A stretch of 64,000 nucleotides of DNA, taken from positions 32,143,851 through 32,207,850 of the forward strand of contig NC_079877.1 of NCBI RefSeq assembly GCF_029227915.1. The letters run 5' to 3'. Shown here in pieces: positions 26,101 through 39,100 of this stretch; position 1 is the stretch's first letter; the number at the start of each line of letters is the position of its first letter. Both the position numbers and the translations under genes were made by a program. The notes beneath the pieces were generated by a model. The model searched no databases. It was not told the origin of the DNA and saw only the letters and a program-made list of their open reading frames with translations. This DNA is from Hydractinia symbiolongicarpus (Eukaryota; Cnidaria; Hydrozoa; Anthoathecata; Hydractiniidae).

Positions 26101-27464
26101 GAAAATACGAAGTATTAAACAATGAACCATTACACGACATATCCAATTACATAAAAAACATATACAATGAACTTCCACACCACATTGACAAAAAGCAAGA
26201 GCTAATTAAAATTATTGATAGTTCGTTCAACAACAAAGAGGCTAAAAATTCTAGTGACTATAGAAGAAGCTTATTGATAGCCACAAATTGGGCTATAAAA
26301 AATTTGGAAGATACTTTTGCTGTGAAAATGTTGACAACTCTATGTGAAATACAGGAAATTTTATACCTTCCTGATAAAGAACGAAGCACTCCAGTCATAT
26401 TGAGATTGATTAATGCAACACATATTCACTCAATGCTGACTAAAATCTATATAAAGGGTAGCTTGAAGTCATTGACATCACGGAAATTCTTTGGTGTTTA
26501 CTACCACTCCTTAATGCGTCATTCCTGTACTCAATTACGATTGATCTCTGGGCGTACAGCTAATACTGAGAAGGAGGAAGCCATGTTCAATCCATTGAAA
26601 ACCTTCACTAAGTTAACATCTAACAATCATGGTGATAACATTATAGCCAATGCGATAATTCGATTGGAAGCAGCAGAAAAGTTAAATGAGGGTATTGAGC
26701 TGGAAGAAAGAGAAGAAAAAAAATTCAAGGAATTGTACAAACCATTTAGTAATGCAATGACAGGTATTAATTTTCATTCAGTCCCTTGGAAAACATTTTG
26801 CAAAAATGTAACCTATATAATTCATATCTTATAATAATACGGAGCTTCTGTCTGTCTGTCCGTGACTTTTACAAAGACGATTATATTCCTTACAATTTTC
26901 TTTAAGAAATTCTATAAAACATTGCTTATAATTTTGTTCTGTAATTTACCAAACTTTGACGTTAAAACAATTTTAACGCTTCTTTTTCGTTTTTATCCTG
27001 CCTCCTCAGTGGATTTTTCCACGGGCCTTATCGACTAGTATCTATAATCTATAATTAAACAAATATTGGACAAATTTGATGTAAAAATTAGGAAATTTAG
27101 TTATTCTTAAGGACAAATTAAGATTTTCTTGCTAATATTGAATTAAAATTGATGTACCTATTGCCATTTTTTAGGCACACTGATCCCATTTGACTGGATA
27201 AAAGTATACCCAAGAAATCACGAAACATATCTTAAACGTATCGCTGACTTCATTTTGGACAGTCACAAGTGGTGGGAAAAAACACCAACAGGTATTTTCA
27301 TAAAAAATGAAGAAAAATTACCATTAGAAAGCACATTGAAGTTGCATCATTTCCGATCGTGGACATTGAATCAGGAAGAGGATTACCTGAAAAAGAAATG
27401 TATATATCTTAAAATACACCTTTATTACCACATATATCTAAGGGTAAATTATATCTTTGTCTAA
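23103..27464 (+). CDS. Eight-exon gene, large uncharacterised protein (1024 aa)
   Basis: Exons: 23103-23305, 23411-23672, 23980-24158, 24361-24478, 24587-24737, 24810-24948, 25031-26763, 27175-27464. Every intron is GT-AG, all phases agree, and the joined frame is 1024 codons plus TAA. I do not recognise a named family. Visible features: CPGC (116-119), a possible zinc ligand pair; a helix-turn-helix-like segment with FTDLARRYNL and NAGQIMKELL (about 291-319); WHDGSS (485-490); YDPAVFYTDEEY (505-516); a cysteine cluster CHSCGIHADC (599-608) followed by three histidines; YEVLNNEPLHDI (710-721); ISGRTANTEKEEAMF (856-870). No signal peptide or membrane segment is evident, and the protein is lysine-rich. 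From memory it resembles multicopy uncharacterised proteins of cnidarians and other invertebrates, possibly transposon-derived. ATG 23103 is the first in frame with exon 2. The 3' end is less certain: retaining intron 7 stops at 26834, and other exon 8 donors exist. Confidence 0.8.
26826..27060. repeat. Possible repeat insertion in intron 7
   Basis: Intron 7 is the longest intron (411 bp). It contains CTTATAATAATACGGAGC, then a (TCTG)n tract (about 26846-26860), and ends near GACTAGTATCTATAATC. The outer parts are weakly complementary (TTATAATAATAC against TTATAGATTATAGATAC), as in a degraded inverted-repeat element. Extent and type are uncertain. Confidence 0.3.
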
Positions 27465-27604
27465 CTAGTTACAAAAAGTTTAACAGTTCACAAATTTGAA
27501 TTTAAAAATACACCTTTAATACTTAAATTTTCAAATTTACAATATTTTGTAATTTTAATTTTTGTCCAGGTTATGGGTTGATTGCTTAAAAAATACTGAA
27601 ATTA
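27465..27604 (+). other. 3' flank of the gene, up to satellite B
   Basis: About 140 bp separate the stop codon from the first satellite B monomer, and there is no AATAAA in it. TTTTTGTCCAG ending at 27569 looks like a splice acceptor. Alternative donors in exon 8 (after 27291, AACAG/GTATTT; after 27399, AAAT/GTATAT) could join to it in phase and give a short tail ending YGLIA. The first possible poly(A) signal is ATTAAA at 27628-27633, inside satellite B. Confidence 0.35.
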
Positions 27605-27659
27605 TCCGGGGTTTTCGTTTGCCGGCGATTAAACTTCTTTTATTCAGCGTCTCATCAAA

Positions 27660-30600
27660 AATGAAAACATTTTTGAAAACTAAAAGTCTCATGCGTTTTA
27701 CTGGTGAAAAAATAATTTAAAAAATCGTTCGGGAAATGAGTTTACTCCCTGGGTATTTTCTTTGTATACTTCTGACTATACGGGCCGAGTCAGGGATTTA
27801 CGGGAAATTGCGGGTTTTCTTTTGCCGCCGATTAAACTTCTTTTATTCAGCGTCTCATCAAAAATGAAAACATTTTTGAAAACTAAAAGTCTCATGCGTT
27901 TTACTGGTGAAAAAATAATTTAAAAAATCGTTCGGGAAATGAGTTTACTCCCTGGGTACTTTCTTTGTATACTTCTGACTATACGGGCCGAGTCAGGGAT
28001 TTACGGGAAATCGCGGGTTTTCGTTTGCCGCCGATTAAACTTCTTTTATTCAGCGTCTCATCAAAAATGAAAACATTTTTGTAAACTACAAGTCTCATGC
28101 GTTTTAGTGTTGAAAAAATATTTTAAAAAATCGTTCGGGAAATGAGTTTACTCCCTGGGTACTTTCTTTGTATACTTCTGACTATACGGGCTGAGTCAGG
28201 GATTTAGGAGAAATCGCGGGTTTTCGTTTGCCAGCTATTAAACTTCTTTTATTCAGCGTCTCATCAAAAATGAAAACATTTTTGAAAACTACAAGTCTCA
28301 TGCGTTTTAGTGGTGAAAAAATAATTTAAAAAATCGTTCGGGAAATGAGTTTACACCCTGGGTACTTTCTTTGTATACTTTTGACTATACGGGCCGAGTC
28401 CGGGATTTACTGGAAATCGGGGGTTTTCGTTTGCCGGCGATTAAACTTCTTTTATTCAGCGTCTCATCAAAACTGAAAACATTTTTGAGAACTACATGTC
28501 TCCTGCGTTTTAGTGCTGAAAAAATAATTTAAAAAATCGTTCAGGAAATGAGTTTACTCCGTGGGTACTTTCTTTGTATACTTTTGACTATACGGGCCGA
28601 GTCCGGGATTTACGGGAAATCGCAGGTTATCGTTTGCCGCGATTAAACTTCTTTTATTCAGCGTCTCATCAAAAATGAAAACATTTTTAAAAACTACAAG
28701 TCTCATGCGTTTTACTGGTGAAAAAATAATTTTAAAAATCGTTCGGGAAATGAGTTTACTATCTGGGTACTTTCTTTGTATACTTCTGACTATACGGGTC
28801 GTGTCCGGGATTTAGGGGAAATCGCAGGTTTTCGTTTGCCTGCGATTAAACTTCTTTTATTCAGCGTCTCATCAAAAATGTAAAAATTTTTGAAACCTAC
28901 AAGTCTCGTGCGTTTTACTGGTTAATAATTTTGAAAATCGTTCGGGAAATGAGTTTACTACCTAGGTACTTTCTTTGTATACTTCTGACTATACGGGCCG
29001 AGTCGGGGATTTACGGGAAATCGCGGGTTTTCGTTTGCCGGCGATTAAACTTTTTTTATTCAGCGTCTCATCAAAAATGAAAACATTTTCAAAAACTACA
29101 AGACTCATGCGTTTTAGTGGTGAAAAATTAATTTAAAAAATCGTTCGGGAAATGAGTTTACTCCCTGGGTACTTTCTTTATATACATTCGACTATACTGG
29201 CCAAGCCAGGGATTTACGGGAAATCGCGGGTTTTCGATTGCCGGCGATTAAACTCCTTTTATTAATCGTCTCATCAAAAATGAAAACATTTTTAAACAAT
29301 ACAAGTCTCATGCGTTTTACTGGTGAAAAAATAATTTAAAAAATCGTTCGGGAAATGAGTTTACTCCCTGGGTACTTTCTTTGTATACTTCTGACTATAC
29401 GGGCCGAGTCAGGGATTTACGGGAAATTGCGGGTTTTCTTTTGCCGCCGATTAAACTTCTTTTATTCAGCGTCTCATCAAAAATGAAAACATTTTTGAAA
29501 ACTAAAAGTCTCATGCGTTTTACTGGTGAAAAAATAATTTAAAAAATCGTTCGGGAAATGAGTTTACTCCCTGGATACTTTCTTTGTATACTTCTGACTA
29601 TACGGGCCGAGTCAGGGATTTACGGGAAATTGCGGGTTTTCTTTTGCCGCCGATTAAACTTCTTTTATTCAGCGTCTCATCAAAAATGAAAACATTTTTG
29701 AAAACTAAAAGTCTCATGCGTTTTACTGGTGAAAAAATAATTTAAAAAATCGTTCGGGAAATGAGTTTACTGCCTGGGTACTTTCTTTGTATACTTCTGA
29801 CTATACGGGCCGAGTCAGGGATTTACGGGAAATCGCGGGTTTTCGTTTGCCGCCGATTAAACTTCTTTTATTCAGCGTCTCATCAAAAATGAAAACATTT
29901 TTGTAAACTACAAGTCTCATGCGTTTTAGTGTTGAAAAAATATTTTAAAAAATCGTTCGGGAAATGAGTTTACTCCCTGGGTACTTTCTTTGTATACTTC
30001 TGACTATACGGGCTGAGTCAGGGATTTAGGGGAAATCGCGGGTTTTCGTTTGCCGGCGATTAAACTTCTTTTATTCAGCGTCTCATCAAAAATGAAAACA
30101 TTTTTGAAAACTACAAGTCTCATGCGTTTTAGTGGTGAAAAAATAATTTAAAAAATCGTTCGGGAAATGAGTTTACACCCTGGGTACTTTCTTTGTATAC
30201 TTTTGACTATACGGGCCGAGTCCGGGATTTACTGGAAATCGCGGGTTTTCCTTTGCCGGCGATTAAACTTCTTTTATTCAGCGTCTCATCCAAACTGAAA
30301 ACATTTTTGAGAACTACATGTCTCCTGCGTTTTAGTGCTGAAAAAATAATTTAAAAAATCGTTCAGGAAATGAGTTTACTCCGTGGGTACTTTCTTTGTA
30401 TACTTTTGACTATACGGGCCGAGTCCGGGATTTACGGGAAATCGCAGGTTATCGTTAGCCGGCGATTAAACTTCTTTTATTCAGCTTCTCATCAAAAATG
30501 AAAACATTTTTAAAAACTACAAGTCTCATGCGTTTTACTGGTGAAAAAATAATTTTAAAAATCGTTCGGGAAATGAGTTTACTACCTGGGTACGTTCTTT

Positions 30601-30900
30601 GTATACTTCTGACTATACGGGCCGAGTCGGGGATTTACGGGAAATCGCGGGTTTTCGTTTGCCGGCGATTAAACTTTTTTTTTTCAGCGTCTCATCAAAA
30701 ATGAAAACATTTTTAAAAACTACAAGACTCATGCGTTTTAGTGGTGAAAAATTAATTTAAAAAATCGTTCGGGAAATGAGTTTACTCCCTGGGTACTTTC
30801 TTTATATACATTCGACTATACTGGCCAAGCCAGCGATTTACGGGAAATCGCGGGTTTTCGATTGCCGGCGATTAAACTCCTTTTATTAATCGTCTCATCA
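27660..30900 (+). repeat. Satellite B duplicated block of about 1.62 kb (8-9 monomers)
   Basis: Variant monomers recur in the same order. The unit with TTGCGGGTTTTCTTTTGCCGCC occurs at about 27808 and 29428, and the one with ATACATTCGACTATACTGG at about 29186 and 30806, each pair about 1620 bp apart. The second copy has one extra monomer near 29631, so later markers (28386 and 30213) are about 1827 bp apart. Confidence 0.75.
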
Positions 30901-31569
30901 AAAATGAAAACATTTTTGAACAATACAAGTCTCATGGGTTTTAGTGGTGAAAAAATAATTTAAAAAAATCGTTCGGGAAATGAGTTTACTCCCTGGGTAC
31001 TTTCCTTGTATACTTTTGACCATACGGGTCGTGTCCGGGATTTAGGGGAAATCGCGGGTTTTCGTTTGCCGGCGATTAAACTTCTTTTATTCAGCGTCTC
31101 ATCAAAAATGAAAACATTTTTGAAAACTACAAGTCTCATGCGTTTTCGTGGTGAAAAAATAATTTAAAAAATCGTTCGGGAAATGAGTTTACACCCTGGG
31201 TACTTTCTTTGTATACTTTTGACTATACGGGCCGAGTCCGGGATTTACTGGAAATCGCGGGTTTTCGTTTGCCGGCGATTAAACTTTTTTTATTCAGCGT
31301 CTCATCAAAAATGAAAACATTTTCAAAAACTACAAGACTCATGCGTTTTAGTGGTGAAAAATTAATTTAAAAAATCGTTCGGGAAATGAGTTTACTCCCT
31401 GGGTACTTTCTTTATACACATTCGACTATACTGGCCAAGCCAGGGATTTACGGGAAATCGCGGATTTTCGATTGCCGGCGATTAAACTCCTTTTATTAAT
31501 CGTCTCATCAAAAATGAAAACATTTTTGAACAATACAAGTCTCATGGGTTTTAGTGGTGAAAAAATAAT

Positions 31570-33190
31570 TTAAAAAAATCGTTCGGGAAATGAGTTTACT
31601 CCCTGGGTACTTTCCTTGTATACTTTTGACCATACGGGTCGTGTCCGGGATTTAGGGGAAATCGCGGGTTTTCGTTTGCCTGCGATTAAACTTCTTTTAT
31701 TCAGCGTCTCATCAAAAATGTAAAAATTTTTGAAACCTACAAGTCTCGTGCGTTTATTTGGTGAAAACCTAATTTTAAAAATCGTTCGGGAAATGAGTTT
31801 ACTCCCTGGGTACTTTCCTTGTATACTTTTGACCATACGGGTCGTGTCCGGGATTTAGGGGAAATCGCGGGTTTTCGTTTGCCGGCGATTAAACTTCTTT
31901 TATTCAGCGTCTCATCAAAAATGAAAATATTTTTGAAAACTACAAGTCTCATGCGTTTTGCTGGAGAAAAAACAATTTAAAAAAATCGTTCGGGAAATGA
32001 GTTTACTCCCTGGGTACTTTCCTTGTATACTTTTGACCATACGGGTCGTGTCCGGGATTTAGGGGAAATCGCGGGTTTTCGTTTGCCGGCGATTAAACTT
32101 CTTTTATTCAGCGTCTCATCAAAAATGAAAACATTTTTAAACAATACAAGTCTCATGGGTTTTAGTGGTGAAAAAATAATTTAAAAAAATCGTTCGGGAA
32201 ATGAGTTTACTCCCTGGGTACTTTCCTTGTATACTTTTGACCATACGGGTCGTGTCCGGGATTTAGGGGAAATCGCGGGTTTTCGTTTGCCTGCGATTAA
32301 ACCTCTTTTATTCAGCGTCTCATCAAAAATGTAAAAATTTTTAAAACCTACAAGTCTCGTGCGTTTATGTGGTGAAAACCTAATTTTAAGAATCGTTCGG
32401 GAAATGAGTTTACTCCCTGGGTACTTTCCTTGTATACTTTTGACCATACGGGTCGTGTCCGGGATTTAGGGGAAATCGCGGGTTTTCGTTTGCCGGCGAT
32501 TAAACTTCTTTTATTCAGCGTCTCATCAAAAATGAAAATATTTTTGAAAACTACAAGTCTCATGCGTTTTGCTGGAGAAAAAACAATTTAAAAAAATCGT
32601 TCGGGAAATGAGTTTACTCCCTGGGTACTTTCCTTGTATACTTTTGACCATACGGGTCGTGTCCGGGATTTAGGGGAAATCGCGGGTTTTCGTTTGCCGG
32701 CGATTAAACTTCTTTTATTCAGTGTCTCATCAAAAATGAAAACATTTTTAAACAATACAAGTCTCATGGGTTTTAGTGGTGAAAAAATAATTTAAAAAAA
32801 TCGTTCGGGAAATGAGTTTACTCCCTGGGTACTTTCCTTGTATACTTTTGACCATACGGGTCGTGTCCGGGATTTAGGGGAAATCGCGGGTTTTCGTTTG
32901 CCTGCGATTAAACCTCTTTTATTCAGCGTCTCATCAAAAATGTAAAAATTTTTAAAACCTACAAGTCTCGTGCGTTTATGTGGTGAAAACCTAATTTTAA
33001 GAATCGTTCGGGAAATGAGTTTACTCCCTGGGTACTTTCCTTGTATACTTTTGACCATACGGGTCGTGTCCGGGATTTAGGGGAAATCGCGGGTTTTCGT
33101 TTGCCGGCGATTAAACTTCTTTTATTCAGCGTCTCATCAAAAATGAAAATATTTTTGAAAACTACAAGTCTCATGCGTTTTGCTGGAGAA
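31570..33190 (+). repeat. Satellite B trimer higher-order repeat, 611 bp
   Basis: Three near-identical copies begin at about 31570, 32181 and 32792, with exact 611-bp steps. Each holds a CCTTGTATACTTTTGACC monomer, a monomer with ATGTAAAAATTTTT, and one ending TTTTGCTGGAGAAAAAAC. The last two copies are nearly identical, so the amplification is recent. Confidence 0.85.
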
Positions 33191-33789
33191 AAAACAATTT
33201 AAAAAATCGTTAGGGAAATGAGTTTACTCCCTGGGTACTTTCTTTTTATACTTCTGACTATACGGGCCGAGTCAGAGATTTACGGGAAATCGCGGGTTTT
33301 CGTTTGCCGCCGATTAAACTTCTTTTATTCAGCGTCTCATCAAAAATGAAAACATTTTGGAAAACTACAAGTCACATGCGCTTTAGTGCTGAAAAAATAT
33401 TTTAAAAAATGGTTCTGGAAATGAGTTTACTCCCTGGGTACTTTCTTTGTATACTTTTGACTATACGGGCCGAGTCCGGGATTTACGGGAAATCAAATTT
33501 CTTTTATTCAGCGTCTCATCAAAAATGAAAAGATTTTTAAAAACTACAAGTCTCATGCGTTTTACTGGTGAAAAAATAATTTAAAATATCGTTCGGGAAA
33601 TGAGTTTAATCCCTGGGTACTTTCTTTGTATACTTCTGACTATACGGGCCGAGTCGGGGATTTACGGGAAATCGCGGGTTTTCGTTTGCCGGCGATTAAA
33701 CTTCTTTTATTCAGCGTCTCATCAAAAATGTAAACATTTTTTAAAACTACAAGTCTCGTGCGTTTAAGTGGTGAAAACCTAATTTAAAA

Positions 33790-36170
33790 AATAGTTCGAG
33801 AAATGAGTTTACTCCCTGGGTACTTTCTTTGTATACTTCTGACTATACGGGCCGAGTCAGGGATTTACGGGAAATCGCGGGTTTTCGTTTGCCGCCGATT
33901 AAACTTCTTTTATTCAGCGTCTCATCAAAAATGAAAACCTTTTGGAAAACTACAAGTCACATGCGCTTTAGTGCTGAAAAAATATTTTAAAAAATCGTTC
34001 TTGAAATGAGTTTACTCCCTGGGTACTTTCTTTGTATACTTTTGACTATACGGGCCGAGTCCGGGATTTACGGGAAATCGCAAGTTTTCGTTTGCCGGCG
34101 ATTAAACTTCTTTTATTCAGCGTCTCATCAAAAATGAAAACATTTTTGAAAACTACAAGTCTCGTGCGTTTATGTGGTGAAAACCTAATTTTAAAAATCG
34201 TTCAGGAAATGAGTTTACTCCATGGGTACTTTCCTTGTATACTTTTGACCATACGGGTCGTGTCCGGGATTTAGGGGAAATCGCGGGTTTTCGTTTGCCG
34301 GCGATTAAACTTCTTTTATTCAGCGTCTCATCAAAAATGAAAACATTTTGGAAAACTACAAGTCACATGCGCTTTAGTGCTGAAAAAATATTTTAAAAAA
34401 TGGTTCTGGAAATGAGTTTACTCCCTGGGTACTTTCTTTGTATACTTTTGACTATACGGGCCGAGTCCGGGATTTACGGGAAATCGCAAGTTTTCGTTTG
34501 CCGGCGATTAAACTTCTTTTATTCAGCGTCTCATCAAAAATGTAAACATTTTTTAAAACTACAAGTCTCGTGCGTTTAAGTGGTGAAAACCTAATTTAAA
34601 AAATAGTTCGAGAAATGAGTTTACTCCCTGGGTACTTTCTTTGTATACTTCTGACTATACGGGCCGAGTCAGGGATTTACGGGAAATCGCGGGTTTTCGT
34701 TTGCCGCCGATTAAACTTCTTTTATTCAGCGTCTCATCAAAAATGAAAACCTTTTGGAAAACTACAAGTCACATGCGCTTTAGTGCTGAAAAAATATTTT
34801 AAAAAATCGTTCTTGAAATGAGTTTACTCCCTGGGTACTTTCTTTGTATACTTTTGACTATACGGGCCGAGTCCGGGATTTACGGGAAATCGCAAGTTTT
34901 CGTTTGCCGGCGATTAAACTTCTTTTATTCAGCGTCTCATCAAAAATGAAAACATTTTTGAAAACTACAAGTCTCGTGCGTTTATGTGGTGAAAACCTAA
35001 TTTTAAAAATCGTTCAGGAAATGAGTTTACTCCATGGGTACTTTCCTTGTATACTTTTGACCATACGGGTCGTGTCCGGGATTTAGGGGAAATCGCGGGT
35101 TTTCGTTTGCCGGCGATTAAACTTCTTTTATTCAGCGTCTCATCAAAAATGAAAACATTTTGGAAAACTACAAGTCACATGCGCTTTAGTGCTGAAAAAA
35201 TATTTTAAAAAATGGTTCTGGAAATGAGTTTACTCCCTGGGTACTTTCTTTGTATACTTTTGACTATACGGGCCGAGTCCGGGATTTACGGGAAATCAAA
35301 TTTCTTTTATTCAGCGTCTCATCAAAAATGAAAAGATTTTTAAAAACTACAAGTCTCATGCGTTTTACTGGTGAAAAAATAATTTAAAATATCGTTCGGG
35401 AAATGAGTTTACTCCCTGGGTACTTTCTTTGTATACTTCTGACTATACGGGCCGGGTCGGGGATTTACGGGAAATCGCGGGTTTTCGTTTGCCGGCGATT
35501 AAACTTCTTTTATTCAGCGTCTCATCATAAATGTAAACATTTTTTAAAACTACAAGTCTCGTGCGTTTAAGTGGTGAAAACCTAATTTAAAAAATAGTTC
35601 GAGAAATGAGTTTACTCCCTGGGTACTTTCTTTGTATACTTCTGACTATACGGGCCGAGTCAGGGATTTACGGGAAATCGCGGGTTTTCGTTTGCCGCCG
35701 ATTAAACTTCTTTTATTCAGCGTCTCATCAAAAATGAAAACCTTTTGGAAAACTACAAGTCACATGCGCTTTAGTGCTGAAAAAATATTTTAAAAAATCG
35801 TTCTTGAAATGAGTTTACTCCCTGGGTACTTTCTTTGTATACTTTTGACTATACGGGCCGAGTCCGGGATTTACGGGAAATCGCAAGTTTTCGTTTGCCG
35901 GCGATTAAACTTCTTTTATTCAGCGTCTCATCAAAAATGAAAACATTTTTGAAAACTACAAGTCTCGTGCGTTTATGTGGTGAAAACCTAATTTTAAAAA
36001 TCGTTCAGGAAATGAGTTTACTCCATGGGTACTTTCCTTGTATACTTTTGACCATACGGGTCGTGTCCGGGATTTAGGGGAAATCGCGGGTTTTCGTTTG
36101 CCGGCGATTAAACTTCTTTTATTCAGCGTCTCATCAAAAATGAAAATATTTTTGAAAACTAGAAGTCTCA
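33790..36170 (+). repeat. Satellite B tetramer block of 812 bp and its longer copy
   Basis: The stretch around 34032-34274 recurs at 34844 (812 bp, four monomers) and at 35835 (991 bp, five monomers minus a 24-bp deletion). A close relative lies at 38807. The 24-bp-deleted monomer (GGGAAATCAAATTTC near 35296) explains the shorter step. Confidence 0.8.
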
Positions 36171-39100
36171 TGCGTTTTGCTGGAGAAAGAATAATTTAAA
36201 AAATCGTTAGGGAATTGAGTTTACTCCCTGGGTACTTTCTTTGTATACTTCTGACTATACGGGCCGAGTCAGGGATTTACGGGAAATCGCGGGTTTTCGT
36301 TTGCCGCCGATTAAACTTGTTTTATTCAGCGTCTCATCAAAAATGAAAACATTTTGGAAAACTACAAGTCACTACGTTTTAGTACTGAAAAAATATTTTA
36401 AAAAATCGTTCTGGAAATGAGTTTACTTCCTGGGTACTTTCTTTGTATACTTTTGACTATACGGACCGAGTCCGGGATTTACGGGAAATCAAACTTCTTT
36501 TATTCAGCGTCTCATCAAAAATGAAAACATTTTTAAAAACTACAAGTCTCATGCGTTTTACTGGTGAAAAAATAATTTAAAATATCGTTCGGGAAATGAG
36601 TTTACTCCCTGGGCACTTTCTTTGTATACTTCTGACTATACGGGCCGAGTCGGGGATTTACGGGAAATCGCGGGTTTTCGTTTGCCGGCGATTAAACTTC
36701 TTTTATTCAGCGTCTCATCAAAAATGAAAACATTTTTAAAAACTACAAGACTCATGCGTTTTAGTGGTGAAAAATTAATTTAAAAAATCGTTCGGGAAAT
36801 GAGTTTACTTCCTGGGTACTTTCTTTATATACATTCGACTATACTGGCCAAGCCCTGGATTTACGGGAAATCGCGGGTTTTCGTTTCCCGGCGATTAAAC
36901 TTCTTTTATTCAGCGTCTCATCAAAAATGTAAACATTTTTTAAAACTACAAGTCTCGTGCGTTTAAGTGGTGAAAACCTAATTTAAAAAATAGTTCGAGA
37001 AATGAGTTTACTCCCTGGGTACTTTCTTTGTATACTTCTGACTATACGGGCCGAGTCAGGGATTTACGGGAAATCGCGGGTTTTCGTTTGCCGCCGATTA
37101 AACTTCTTTTATTCAGCATCTCATCAAAAATGAAAACATTTTGGAAAACTACAAGTCACATGCGCTTTAGTGCTGAAAAAATATTTTACAAAATCGGTCG
37201 GGAAATGAGTTTACTCCCTGGGTACTTTCCTTGTATACTTTTGACCATACGGGTCGTGTCCGGGATTTAGGGGAAATCGCGGGTTTTCGTTTGCCGGCGA
37301 TTAAACTTCTTTTATTCAGCGTCTCATCAAAAATGAAAATATTTTTGAAAACTACAAGTCTCATGCGTTTTGCTGGAGAAAAAACAATTTAAAAAATCGT
37401 TAGGGAAATGAGTTTACTCCCTGGGTACTTTCTTTTTATACTTCTGACTATACGGGCCGAGTCAGAGATTTACGGGAAATCGCGGGTTTTCGTTTCCCGG
37501 CGATTAAACTTCTTTTATTCAGCGTCTCATCAAAAATGAAAACATTTTGGAAAACTACAAGTCACATGCGCTTTAGTGCTGAAAAAATATTTTAAAAAAT
37601 GGTTCTGGAAATGAGTTTACTCCCTGGGTACTTTCTTTGTATACTTTTGACTATACGGGCCGAGTCCGGGATTTACGGGAAATCAAACTTCTTTTATTCA
37701 GCGTCTCATCAAAAATGAAAAGATTTTTAAAAACTACAAGTCTCATGCGTTTTACTGGTGAAAAAATAATTTAAAATATCGTTCGGGAAATGAGTTTACT
37801 CCCTGGGTACTTTCTTTGTATACTTCTGACTATACGGGCCGAGTCGGGGATTTACGGGAAATCGCGGGTTTTCGTTTCCCGGCGATTAAACTTCTTTTAT
37901 TCAGCGTCTCATCAAAAATGAAAACATTTTGGAAAACTACAAGTCACATGCGCTTTAGTGCTGAAAAAATATTTTAAAAAATGGTTCTGGAAATGAGTTT
38001 ACTCCCTGGGTACTTTCTTTGTATACTTTTGACTATACGGGCCGAGTCCGGGATTTACGGGAAATCAAACTTCTTTTATTCAGCGTCTCATCAAAAATGA
38101 AAAGATTTTTAAAAACTACAAGTCTCATGCGTTTTACTGGTGAAAAAATAATTTAAAATATCGTTCGGGAAATGAGTTTACTCCCTGGGTACTTTCTTTG
38201 TATACTTCTGACTATACGGGCCGAGTCGGGGATTTACGGGAAATCGCGGGTTTTCGTTTGCCGGCGATTAAACTTCTTTTATTCAGCGTCTCATCAAAAA
38301 TGAAAACATTTTTAAAAACTACAAGACTCATGCGTTTTAGTGGTGAAAAATTAATTTAAAAAATCGTTCGGGAAATGAGTTTACTTCCTGGGTACTTTCT
38401 TTATATACATTCGACTATACTGGCCAAGCCCGGGATTTACGGGAAATCGCGGGTTTTCGTTTCCCGGCGATTAAACTTTTTTTATTCAGCGTCTCATCAA
38501 AAATGTAAACATTTTTTAAAACTACAAGTCTCGTGCGTTTAAGTGGTGAAAACCTAATTTAAAAAATAGTTCGAGAAATGAGTTTACTCCCTGGGTACTT
38601 TCTTTGTATACTTCTGACTATACGGGCCGAGTCAGGGATTTACGGGAAATCGCGGGTTTTCGTTTGCCGCCGATTAAACTTCTTTTATTCAGCGTCTCAT
38701 CAAAAATGAAAACCTTTTGGAAAACTACAAGTCACATGCGCTTTAGTGCTGAAAAAATATTTTAAAAAATCGTTCTTGAAATGAGTTTACTCCCTGGGTA
38801 CTTTCTTTGTATACTTTTGACTATACGGGCCGAGTCCGGGATTTACGGGAAATCGCAAGTTTTCGTTTGCCGGCGATTAAACTTCTTTTATTCAGCGTCT
38901 CATCAAAAATGAAAACATTTTTAAAAACTACAAGTCTTGTGCGTTTATGTGGTGAAAACCTAATTTTCAAAATCGTTCAGGAAATGAGTTTACTCCCTGG
39001 GTACTTTCCTTGTATACTTTTGACCATACGGGTCGTGTCCGGGATTTAGGGGAAATCGCGGGTTTTCGTTTGCCGGCGATTAAACTTCTTTTATTCAGCG

